DNA from: Methanolobus sp.
GTDB taxonomy: Archaea; Halobacteriota; Methanosarcinia; Methanosarcinales; Methanosarcinaceae
DNA: 64,000 bases
Direction of reading: 5' to 3'
NCBI RefSeq assembly: GCF_016278365.1
Contig: NZ_JADQBZ010000008.1
Span: 186,001 to 250,000, forward strand
Part shown: positions 36,023-43,679 of the stretch, piece after piece
Layout: the number at the start of each line of letters is the position of its first letter
Numbering within the stretch: the first letter of the stretch is position 1
Translations under genes and position numbers: made by a program
Notes under the pieces: model-generated
Seen by the model: the letters and a program-made list of their open reading frames with translations, nothing else
Database searches by the model: none
Told to the model about the DNA's origin: nothing

Positions 36023-38425
36023 TCAAATACTTTGCATTGATACTAAACCATTCCCGTTATGAGATACCATTGGCCTTGGCATGTCAATACCCAGTGCTTC
36101 TCTCAGGACATCCTCGATAGTCTCTACAGTTACAAACTTCAGTTCGTTCCGGGCATCTTCCGGTACATCATCCAGATCCCTCTCATTCTCTTTCGGCAGG
36201 ATCACTTTCTTTATACCTGCCCGGTGTGCTGCCAGAACTTTCTCTTTGATGCCGCCAACCGGCAGTACGGCTCCGCTTAGCGTGATCTCGCCGGTCATGG
36301 CAAGTTTCGGATCGACTGTTTTACCGGTTATCAAAGACGTCAGTGCAGTGAAGAGAGTCACACCTGCCGAAGGGCCGTCCTTGGGAGTTGCACCTGAAGG
36401 CACATGGATGTGGATATCACTTGCAGTGAAGTCAAAGCTGCTCGCAGTGTTTGCAAGCCGGGACCTGACAAGGCTTAAAGAGATATGTGCCGACTCTTTC
36501 ATCACATCCCCAAGCTGTCCTGTAAGCGTAAGTTTCCCGGTACCAGGCATGAATGTGCCTTCTATGAAGAGAATATCTCCTCCCACAGGGGTCCATGCAA
36601 GCCCGGTAACCACGCCAGGCACGTTTTCTTTTCTTGCTTCTTCCTGACGGATCAACTCCTTTCCAAGAATCTGCGTGAGCATATCCGCCTTCACTATATA
36701 AGGAAGTTCAGCCTTTCCTGAAACTATCCTCTCGGATATGAACCTTGCAGTTCTCGCAAGCTGTTTCTTGAGGCCTCTTACTCCTGCTTCACGGGTGTAT
36801 TTATCGATGATTATCTTTAGAACATCGTCTTTGATCTCTACCTGACCTTCATCAAGGCCGTGCTCTTCCAGTATACCGGGCAGTATGTGATCTTTTGCAA
36901 TTGCAAGTTTCTCGTTCTTCGTGTAGCCAGAGATTTCAATTATCTCCATTCTGTCAAGAAGCGGTCCCGGGATACTTGCCAGAGAATTGGCAGTGGCTAT
37001 GAACAATACCTCCGAAAGGTCGTATGAAACTTCAAGGTAGTGATCGGAAAATGTACTGTTCTGCTCGGGGTCAAGGACTTCCAGAAGGGCACTTGCCGGG
37101 TCTCCTGAGTAGGAAGACGAAAGCTTGTCTATCTCATCGAGGATGAATACAGGATTCTTGGTCCCCGCTTTCCTTATACTCTGGATGATCCTTCCGGGCA
37201 TAGCTCCTACATATGTTCTTCTGTGCCCTCTGATCTCTGCTTCATCCCTGACACCTCCAAGGCTTACGCGGACATATTCCCTGCCAAGGGCATCTGCAAT
37301 ACTCTTTCCAAGACTGGTCTTGCCGGTACCAGGGGGACCTGTGAAAAGTATGATCGAGCCCTGCTTCTCATGCTTTAGTTTCATTACTGCCAGGTGCTGG
37401 ATTATCCTCTCTTTGACCTTTTCGAGTCCGTTGTGATTGCCCTCAAGCACACTGCGGGCCTGGGCAATGTCAATGCTCTTTTTCTTCTCCACTATCCATG
37501 GAAGATCAAGCAGGAGGTCCAGATAATTCCTGATAACATGGCTTTCAGGATTGTGATTTCCTCCGGTCTCGAGTTTCTTTAACTCTGAAAGCGCCTTCTT
37601 TTTGACATCATCCGGCATCTTTGCACTCCCGATTCTTTCACCGTATCCTCCTTCACCTGAAACAGAGTCCTCATTTTCATTGAGCTCTTCCTGGATGACC
37701 TTCAATTGCTCACGCAACATCGCTTCTCTATGTGACTTGTTTACCTTCTCGGCAACTTTCTTTGCCACTTCGATCTGGATGTTAATGTTCTCTTTCTGGT
37801 TTGTAAGAATATAGAGGAATGTCAGATAGCGTTCACGAGCGGAAACGGTTTCCAGGAGATCCTGTTTCTCTTCCAGCTCTATCGGCATGAACGGCATAAC
37901 GTATCCCATTATCTGATCAATGGAATCCATCTTGTCAATAGGTTTGGTGAATTGTTCTGAACTCTGAAAACGATCGCTTATCTCATGAATCGTCTTCCTG
38001 ACATCTGCCATTATCTGCGTGTGGAAATCTTCATCAAGATCGTGAACATCAGGGATGTCAGTATGTGTAGCATAGAACAATCCATCTCTTTGGTTCAGGG
38101 AAACTGAACCTATTCTTTGAATAGCCTGCGCATAGACCAGAAACCCTTCATCAGCAGGTTGTACAAATTTGATCTCTAGCAGATTCCCTGTCCTATACAG
38201 ATCGTCTTCTGACAAATCTGAAGTATTCGTTCCGCTTTTTGCCGTTAACCCAATTGCATATGCTGATCCTTCATTTCTTATTTCGTCTAGAAGTATCTTT
38301 CCTATATTCTTATCAGCCAGTAGTTTTGTCTGGCTATTGGGATAGACTACGACTTCAAAGAGCGGAATTACAATATTCTCTCTGATATTGTTGATTTGTT
38401 GTGGATACATTGTTGTTTGTCTCAT
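36023..38425 (-). CDS. lon: Bacterial-type ATP-dependent Lon protease (LonA)
   Basis: 800 residues. An N-terminal LON substrate domain (1-200) and a helical region lead into an AAA+ module with Walker A GPPGTGKT (363-370) and Walker B VFILDEID (426-433). The C-terminal protease domain has Ser in PKDGPSAG (S686) and the catalytic Lys in GGIKEK (K729). There is no membrane segment, so this is soluble LonA, not the membrane LonB typical of archaea. A transfer from bacteria is likely. It follows a MarR gene on the same strand, with repeated TTAGTTA sites between them. The first ATG is close to a TATA-like run; ATG at 38410 is an alternative start. Confidence 0.93.
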   Translation of the reverse strand: MRQTTMYPQQINNIRENIVIPLFEVVVYPNSQTKLLADKNIGKILLDEIRNEGSAYAIGLTAKSGTNTSDLSEDDLYRTGNLLEIKFVQPADEGFLVYAQAIQRIGSVSLNQRDGLFYATHTDIPDVHDLDEDFHTQIMADVRKTIHEISDRFQSSEQFTKPIDKMDSIDQIMGYVMPFMPIELEEKQDLLETVSARERYLTFLYILTNQKENINIQIEVAKKVAEKVNKSHREAMLREQLKVIQEELNENEDSVSGEGGYGERIGSAKMPDDVKKKALSELKKLETGGNHNPESHVIRNYLDLLLDLPWIVEKKKSIDIAQARSVLEGNHNGLEKVKERIIQHLAVMKLKHEKQGSIILFTGPPGTGKTSLGKSIADALGREYVRVSLGGVRDEAEIRGHRRTYVGAMPGRIIQSIRKAGTKNPVFILDEIDKLSSSYSGDPASALLEVLDPEQNSTFSDHYLEVSYDLSEVLFIATANSLASIPGPLLDRMEIIEISGYTKNEKLAIAKDHILPGILEEHGLDEGQVEIKDDVLKIIIDKYTREAGVRGLKKQLARTARFISERIVSGKAELPYIVKADMLTQILGKELIRQEEARKENVPGVVTGLAWTPVGGDILFIEGTFMPGTGKLTLTGQLGDVMKESAHISLSLVRSRLANTASSFDFTASDIHIHVPSGATPKDGPSAGVTLFTALTSLITGKTVDPKLAMTGEITLSGAVLPVGGIKEKVLAAHRAGIKKVILPKENERDLDDVPEDARNELKFVTVETIEDVLREALGIDMPRPMVSHNGNGLVSMQSI

Positions 38426-38439
38426 TTATATATTGATAG

Positions 38440-38494
38440 TTAGTTAACCGGTTAGTTAATCAGCTAGTTATTTAGTTAGATTTACCCTAACTAA
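38440..38494 (-). promoter_or_regulatory. lon promoter with MarR-type operator repeats
   Basis: TTAGTTAG (38472-38479) and CTAACTAA (38487-38494) form an inverted repeat with the same half-sites as the marR operator. Additional TTAGTTA half-sites lie at 38440-38446 and 38452-38458 around TAACCGGTTA. A TATA-like CTAAATAA (minus strand, about 38475-38468) lies among them, so a bound protein would block transcription. Confidence 0.65.
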
Positions 38495-38508
38495 TGGTGA
38501 ATAAAAAA

Positions 38509-38928
38509 TCATCTCACCTTTCGCAGGATCTGTATCAGATCATCCATATCCTTTTCATCCAATGACTCTGCCATCTTTTCAATGAGCTTCAGCAGAGAAT
38601 TCTGTTCGGACCGGGCTATTATCTGTCCTTTTTCGGTCAGGCGGATATAGAATATCCTCCCGTCATCAGAGGATCTTTCCCTGTAAACGCACTCCATTTG
38701 AACGAATTTCCTGACCATCTCAGTGATAGTGGGTTTAGAGTTGCGGGTGATCTTCGCAAGTTTGCTGAACGTTACCTCCCCGTGTTCATCTATGGTTTTC
38801 AGATATCCTATCTGCTTCACGGTGATATCCGATAGACCACATCCGGAGAAGATATCGCAAGAGCAATCGCTTTTGATTTTGAACAGGCCTTCAAAAACCG
38901 TAAACAAATGCTCTTTTCTTTCCATCAT
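38509..38928 (-). CDS. MarR-family repressor
   Basis: 139 residues. The winged helix is visible (VTFSKLAKITRNSKPTITEMV, then RRSSDDGRIFYIRLTEKG as ERSSDDGRIFYIRLT). CDIFSGCGLSD near 23-33 holds three cysteines that could sense oxidants or metal. It lies 83 bases before lon on the same strand. Matching operators stand before both genes, so it probably represses itself and lon. The signal is unknown. Confidence 0.88.
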   Translation of the reverse strand: MMERKEHLFTVFEGLFKIKSDCSCDIFSGCGLSDITVKQIGYLKTIDEHGEVTFSKLAKITRNSKPTITEMVRKFVQMECVYRERSSDDGRIFYIRLTEKGQIIARSEQNSLLKLIEKMAESLDEKDMDDLIQILRKVR

Positions 38929-38944
38929 ATTTTCATCCGGATAG

Positions 38945-38971
38945 TTAGTTAGGTGCTAACTAATTATATAG
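38945..38971 (-). promoter_or_regulatory. marR promoter and operator
   Basis: A perfect 8-bp dyad TTAGTTAG-GTG-CTAACTAA spans 38945-38963. A minus-strand TATA box (TATATAAT, 38971-38964) directly adjoins it, so repressor binding would block transcription. The ATG of marR is 17 bases downstream. Confidence 0.75.
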
Positions 38972-39018
38972 TTGTCGGCTATAGAAGGCAACTGGTCTTA
39001 AATAAATACTTCAAGAAA

Positions 39019-39813
39019 TCAGATTCCCACTATCGATACAGAATCCTTTAAATAATATTCAAAGAGCTCTTTTCCCCAATCAAATTGATCTTTTCTACGA
39101 CATAAAAGATATTTACTCTCGAACTCCCCATTACTTTTTTTTGGACGTATCTTGGTGTAATAATCATTATATGAAAAAGACAGAAAATCCATATTTTTTG
39201 TATAAAGAGAAAACTGAAATAACTTGCTATTTATCAATCTTTCAAAATCTGCATAATTGTCAGTCCTTATTTTGTCAAGTAGATTTTTGGAGACAATAAA
39301 ATGCACGCTCACATTCTTTGCGATCAGTTCTGAGAATAACTCCGGAAATTTAGGGTAAAAGAAAGTAGTAATCCCGCAAAGGGATTTCGACTTTTTGGAG
39401 GCTTCATAGAAGTCATTGTTCATTTCATATATAGCCATCAAAGGAGGGTTAATTACTTTACATTCTCCAAGCTCATTTATCCTGTTAAAGAGATTAGGAG
39501 GGATAAAACTAAAATCATGGGCTCCCCAGTAACCAACATCCTCACCGAAGATGTTAATATATTCCAGGAAGGAGCTAATTTCATTAACAATCAGTTTTCC
39601 AAGAGTAGTCAGATTATAGATATCATGACAATGGTTGATGAGATAGTGCTCTTCCAGTATCCTTACCTGTGGAAGTAATGCCTGTCTGCTGGTATCAAGA
39701 GTTTTGAGAAGGTATTCCATCTCCTGTGGACCATCCTGCAATAGCAAAAGCATTTGCTTTCGTTTCTCTGACATGAATACTACATCAAGCAGCGTTTTTT
39801 TCATTTGTAGCAC
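39019..39813 (-). CDS. Msr-type transcriptional regulator (winged helix + FilR1)
   Basis: 264 residues. MKKTLLDVVFMSEKRKQMLL and LDTSRQALLPQVRILEEHYL mark the winged helix, YWGAHDFSFIPPNLFNRI the FilR1 domain, and FDWGKELFEYYLKDSVS the C-terminus. GTG at 39813 or ATG three codons on may start it; AGAGGAAT lies upstream. It is tandem with the paralog at 39947-40741 (133 bases apart, same strand), as if by duplication. It sits between marR/lon and the RNA candidate copy 1. Confidence 0.87.
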   Translation of the reverse strand: MLQMKKTLLDVVFMSEKRKQMLLLLQDGPQEMEYLLKTLDTSRQALLPQVRILEEHYLINHCHDIYNLTTLGKLIVNEISSFLEYINIFGEDVGYWGAHDFSFIPPNLFNRINELGECKVINPPLMAIYEMNNDFYEASKKSKSLCGITTFFYPKFPELFSELIAKNVSVHFIVSKNLLDKIRTDNYADFERLINSKLFQFSLYTKNMDFLSFSYNDYYTKIRPKKSNGEFESKYLLCRRKDQFDWGKELFEYYLKDSVSIVGI

Positions 39814-39946
39814 ATTCCTCTAAATCATTTAATTTTATCCGCATCAAAATTCAATTTAACAGTAGTAATAATTGAACAGCTTCTATTTATAGTAATTTAA
39901 ATCAACAGCTCCATATTAATATGGACAAATAATCTAGGTTTACCAT

Positions 39947-40741
39947 TTATAGTTCAGTTACTGGTTGAGAGATCTTCAGGTAATGTTGGAAGAGTTCTTT
40001 CCCCCAAACAAGAGATTCGGGACTGGAACAGAGCATATGGTTGATATCAATATGGCCTTCACTTGTCAATAAACGAAGGAGAAGATAATGATCGTTATGA
40101 GCTACAACCTGAATGCCTATCTCTTTTGAGTACACATAGAGGTTGAATGACTTACTATTAAGAAGCCTGTCAAAGACTTCATAGTGATATGTCCGCATTG
40201 TGTCTACCACATTTTTGGTAGTGATAATATACAGCTTTACATCCTTCTGGACCATATCAGTGAATACTGCTGGATAATCCGGGTGAAAAAAAGAAGTTAT
40301 CACATAAAAAGCTTCAGACATAAACGTTGTTCTTACAACTTCCTGGTTAAGCTGGTATGACTCTGTAAGCGTGAGATTTACTTCCTTGCATTTTCCAAGT
40401 TCCCTTAATCTCTCAAAAAGGTGAGGCGGGATGAAATCAAGGTTATGTGTTCCCCAATAATCAGTATCTTCATTGAAAACCTCAAGAGTACCCATTAAAG
40501 GACTCATTTTATCCACAAGCAGTTTTCCAATATGTGTCAATCCATAAACATCGTTTGAGCCGGTGACCAGGCAATGGTCTTCCAATATTCTTACCTGCGG
40601 AAGTAATGCCTGTCGTGTTGCTTTTAATGATCGGAGAATATATTCCATTTCCTTTGGACCATCATGAAGCAGTAAAAGTGTATTCATTATCTTCTCTGAA
40701 GCAAATATAACATCAAGCAGTGGTTTCTTCATAGGTATCAT
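39947..40741 (-). CDS. Msr-type transcriptional regulator (winged helix + FilR1)
   Basis: 264 residues. MKKPLLDVIFASEKIMNTLL, LKATRQALLPQVRILEDHCL, YWGTHNLDFIPPHLFERL and SLVWGKELFQHYLKISQP show the full family architecture. The usual SEKRK motif is SEKIM here, which may alter the wing or dimer contacts. ATG at 40732 (M4) aligns with the family start. It is upstream of its tandem paralog at 39019. Target unknown. Confidence 0.87.
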   Translation of the reverse strand: MIPMKKPLLDVIFASEKIMNTLLLLHDGPKEMEYILRSLKATRQALLPQVRILEDHCLVTGSNDVYGLTHIGKLLVDKMSPLMGTLEVFNEDTDYWGTHNLDFIPPHLFERLRELGKCKEVNLTLTESYQLNQEVVRTTFMSEAFYVITSFFHPDYPAVFTDMVQKDVKLYIITTKNVVDTMRTYHYEVFDRLLNSKSFNLYVYSKEIGIQVVAHNDHYLLLRLLTSEGHIDINHMLCSSPESLVWGKELFQHYLKISQPVTEL

Positions 40742-40944
40742 AATCCCGGGAGGTCCGGCTCACCTTGTCTTTATAAGCCACAAAAGAGTGTCTTTCTCTT
40801 TTCTATTTACGTGCTGATGCTTAAATATTTTATTACTTTAACTTGAAACAACCAGTTTGGTATCCCGGTAAAGGAAATACACATAAAATGAGATAACGTC
40901 ATAGTAATATCTCCCTTAAAAATAAAAACATACCACTTCAAGGT

Positions 40945-41094
40945 AGGTGAGGCGCCTGGAAACCACCACGCTTTAAGGCGCCTCTCTCCTTAACGAATCC
41001 GAGATGTTCCCCAACATCTCTCAACTAACCCACTCTTAAATTGCGGTTCTTTCCCCCACGACCCGCAATACCTATTAGATCACTTTTTTTATTT
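40945..41094 (+). ncRNA. Structured RNA candidate, copy 1
   Basis: Plus-strand RNA. Hairpin 1: GAGGCGCCT (40949-40957), loop GGAAACCACCACGCTTTA (40958-40975), AGGCGCCTC (40976-40984). Linker TCTCCTTAACGAATCC. Hairpin 2: GAGATGTT-CCCC-AACATCTC (41001-41020). Hairpin 3: ATTGCGG/CCGCAAT (41040-41069). A T-run at 41083-41094 ends it. TTAAAAATAAAAACA (40916-40930) is a plausible TATA region about 25 bases before hairpin 1. This gives a self-contained transcript of about 150 nt. The next gene is thiE, 200 bases on, behind its own promoter. Function unknown. Confidence 0.7.
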
Positions 41095-41292
41095 AACCCA
41101 ATCCGATTTTAATATCAGACAGAGTTTTATTTTTTCCAGGAAACTTTTTTTACACACGAGGCTTATTTTGGCAAAAGAGATTAATCATTATTTGCAGAGG
41201 TGTAGGACGTGTTTTAAATAATATTATAACCTTGGAAACAAAAAGCAGGTTTTCATAATACGTCTCTAGCAGACTCAATAAGGAAGAGATCA

Positions 41293-41901
41293 ATGAAAGG
41301 GTTCTATTTTATTACTGATGCAAACCTAAGTCTTGCGGGCAACAGAAACGATGTCCGGGCTGCAGCAAAGGCTGGTGCAGGGATTATCCAGTACAGAAGA
41401 AAAGAGGGAACAACTGCATCGTTGTATAAAGAGGCCATGGAACTTAAAAGCCTTTGTGGAGATGCAACATTTATCGTAAATGACCGTGTTGATATCGCTC
41501 TTGCAGTGGATGCTGACGGAGTGCATATTGGCCGGGATGAACTGCCGGTTAGAAGTGTCAGGCACCTGCTGGGTCCGGACAAAATAATAGGTGTTACTGT
41601 GCGTGATCTTGAAGAAGCTGTCCAGGCTGAAAAGGAGGGTGCGGATTACCTGGGTGTAGGCCCTGTTTATCACACTTCTACAAAGAGGGATGCCGGGCCT
41701 CCTTCAGGTATCCATCTTATCCGGAGTGTGCGAAGTGCATGCACATTGCCTGTAATAGCTATAGGGGGCATAACTCTCGAAAATGCAGGTGAAGTGATTA
41801 AAGCTGGTGCTGATATGATCTGCGCAGTAAGTGCTACGGTTACAGAGCCTGATGTAGAAAAAGCTGTAAGTGACTTTCAAAAACTTTTTACATATTGTTG
41901 A
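41293..41901 (+). CDS. thiE: Thiamine-phosphate synthase
   Basis: 202 residues, the usual ThiE length. It couples hydroxymethylpyrimidine diphosphate to thiazole phosphate in thiamine synthesis. Motifs in order: IIQYRRK, FIVNDRVDIALAVDADGVHIGRDELP, IIGVTVRD, DYLGVGPVYHTSTKRDAG, and the phosphate-binding VIAIGGI near 157-163. GGAAGAGATCA precedes ATG. It is the first gene of a three-gene operon with a thiamine-binding protein and an AIR-synthase-like protein. A TATA run at about 41213-41230 is its likely promoter. No TPP riboswitch is seen upstream. Confidence 0.93.
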   Translation: MKGFYFITDANLSLAGNRNDVRAAAKAGAGIIQYRRKEGTTASLYKEAMELKSLCGDATFIVNDRVDIALAVDADGVHIGRDELPVRSVRHLLGPDKIIGVTVRDLEEAVQAEKEGADYLGVGPVYHTSTKRDAGPPSGIHLIRSVRSACTLPVIAIGGITLENAGEVIKAGADMICAVSATVTEPDVEKAVSDFQKLFTYC

Positions 41902-41918
41902 GAAGGAGAGTATTATTA

Positions 41919-42227
41919 ATGCTGGCAAGTTTTTCAGTAGTACCTGTTGGAGAGAAAGAAGAGCTCAAAGAACTGATAGCTGAACTGGTACCGATAATTG
42001 AGGCTGCAGATGTTGATTATATTATGGGGGCAATGCAGACGACCATAGAAGGCGATCCGGATAAGGTCATGGGAGTGATCATGGATTGCCACAATCATAT
42101 GAGATCACACGCATCACGCGTTCTCACACATATCTCTATTGATGACAGGGCCGGTGCATCCGGAAGGTTAAAAGGCAAGGTCCGGGATGTGGAGCACGTG
42201 CTTAAAAGGAGAATATCTCATGAATAG
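41919..42227 (+). CDS. MTH1187-type thiamine-binding protein
   Basis: 102 residues from ATG 41919, with GAAGGAG about 10 bases upstream; the longer frame from 41895 overlaps thiE and is less likely. LASFSVVPVGEKEELKELIAE and VDYIMGAMQTTIEGD are typical of the small ferredoxin-fold YkoF/MTH1187 proteins, which bind thiamine or its pyrimidine part. It starts 18 bases after thiE and overlaps the next gene by 8 bases. Confidence 0.87.
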   Translation: MLASFSVVPVGEKEELKELIAELVPIIEAADVDYIMGAMQTTIEGDPDKVMGVIMDCHNHMRSHASRVLTHISIDDRAGASGRLKGKVRDVEHVLKRRISHE

Positions 42228-43263
42228 AACCCGCACAGGTAAACCTTCACCTGACCGGTTGAAGACCCTGCTTGGAACAAATTTTGGAGCGCCAAGCGCT
42301 CAGCTCCTCGTCCCTCCCGGCCCGGGTCTTGATGCTGCTGTGCTTGAATTGAAGGACGGAAGTGTTATGGCCATTGCCGAAGATCCGATATTCCCTGCTC
42401 CGGGACTTCCACTTGACCTGATGGGATGGTTTACAGTGCATATAGGCGCCAGCGATATTGCTGTAACTGGTATAGACCCTCAGTTTATGACATATACGCT
42501 GCTGCTTCCACCCACCTGTCCTGACGAGGATGCGCAGACCATAATCAGATCCATTTCTTCTGCAGCATCAGAACTTGGAATATGCATTGTAGGAGGACAT
42601 ACAGGCTGGTATGATGCTGTTAATATTCCTACAGTAGGAGGCATTACCGTGTGGGGAATTGCTGATAAGGACTCATGGATCTCTCCCGGTGGAGCTCGCG
42701 ACGGAGATGTACTGCTGATGACAAAGGGGCCTGCAATAGAAGCCACAGCTTTGCTGTCTGTTCTTTATAAAGACCTTATAAGCGGAAGTATGACAGTAGA
42801 TGCTCTTCAAAGATGTCTTAAACGTGTGACTGAAATAACGGTTGTAGAAGATGCACTTAGTGCTTTTAGTGCAGGAGGAGTGCATGCAATGCATGATGCA
42901 ACAGAAGGTGGTGTTCTCGGAGGTGTATATGAAATGGCAGAGGCTGCCGGGATAGCTGTCAATATAGATCTTGACTCTGTTGATGTGCCCGCTGATATCA
43001 TGGAGTTTGCAAAAGCACTGAATTTTGATCCCTGGTATGCCATCAGTGAGGGAACTTTACTTGCTGCTGTTGAGCCTCAAAGCGTTTCGACTGTTCGCAG
43101 AGTATGGGATGAGCTCGGCATTAAAAGTTTTGAGCTTGGAGTTTTTGACAGCAAGATGGAGTATTCAATATTTTGTAGAAGCGGTATAACTTCAAAGCTG
43201 ACCGAACCTGAGACAGACCCCTTTTGGAATTTGTTCTTTAAAGGTCTTGAACCGGAAACTTGA
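42220..43263 (+). CDS. AIR synthase-related (PurM/ThiL/HypE-like) protein
   Basis: 347 residues from ATG 42220 (AAAAGGAG upstream; ATG 42187 lies inside the previous gene and lacks a site). The fold shows the ATP-binding AIR synthase layout: GPGLDAAVLELKDGSVMAIAEDP, IGASDIAVTGIDPQFMTYTLLLP, GGHTGWYDAVNIPTVGGITVWG and HDATEGGVLGGVYEMAEAAG. Relatives include thiamine-phosphate kinase ThiL and HypE. Its place in the thiamine operon suggests a kinase-like step in thiamine metabolism, but it is not a canonical ThiL. It overlaps the preceding gene by 8 bases. Confidence 0.83.
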   Translation: MNRTRTGKPSPDRLKTLLGTNFGAPSAQLLVPPGPGLDAAVLELKDGSVMAIAEDPIFPAPGLPLDLMGWFTVHIGASDIAVTGIDPQFMTYTLLLPPTCPDEDAQTIIRSISSAASELGICIVGGHTGWYDAVNIPTVGGITVWGIADKDSWISPGGARDGDVLLMTKGPAIEATALLSVLYKDLISGSMTVDALQRCLKRVTEITVVEDALSAFSAGGVHAMHDATEGGVLGGVYEMAEAAGIAVNIDLDSVDVPADIMEFAKALNFDPWYAISEGTLLAAVEPQSVSTVRRVWDELGIKSFELGVFDSKMEYSIFCRSGITSKLTEPETDPFWNLFFKGLEPET

Positions 43264-43679
43264 CAAAACCTCATATTTGAGACATCACAGCGTTGTTGGA
43301 ATAGTAAATCCTGCTAAGGTTTGAATTCAGAGAACTACGAATGTTGTAAGAGATCATGAGATGTGGTTTGAGGTAATAATATTCTCCAGTTGCAATCTCA
43401 TACTTTTTGCCTCAGTATATTAGTATTCAGCATCACTCTAGCCTGATACCATTACAATTAATTTTACTGTATTCTTTTCGACAAACAAGAGACTTAGATA
43501 TTCCGAGCTCTTGAAGTCTCTGAGATATTCTTGAGATATCTTAGAGGCTCTGAGCTGTTTCATTGCCATTAAGATAGTCCGGTATAGCAAATAGTTCCAC
43601 TCATTTGATTGATACTTATATTACTTACCTAACAAGAATCCTTATGAGTAATAAGGACTAATTTGTAAAAGGTGGTAAA
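43264..43679. other. Intergenic region with a long hairpin upstream of asnB
   Basis: No gene recognised. CTCTGAGATAT (43518-43528) pairs with ATATCTTAGAG (43536-43546) over 11 pairs with one G-T, and AGCTC (43506-43510) with GAGCT (43552-43556) outside it. The hairpin lies 124 bases before asnB. It could end the thiamine operon or regulate asnB. AAGGTGG directly precedes the asnB ATG. Confidence 0.5.

Noticed and set aside
36081-36647. Plus-strand 188-residue frame opposite lon
   Set aside because: Antisense to the conserved protease domain, with no ribosome site and a Ser/Pro-rich shadow composition.
41095-41292. Possible TPP riboswitch before thiE
   Set aside because: No CUGAGA/thi-box elements or matching stems found; the structured RNA just upstream has its own T-run and an unrelated shape.
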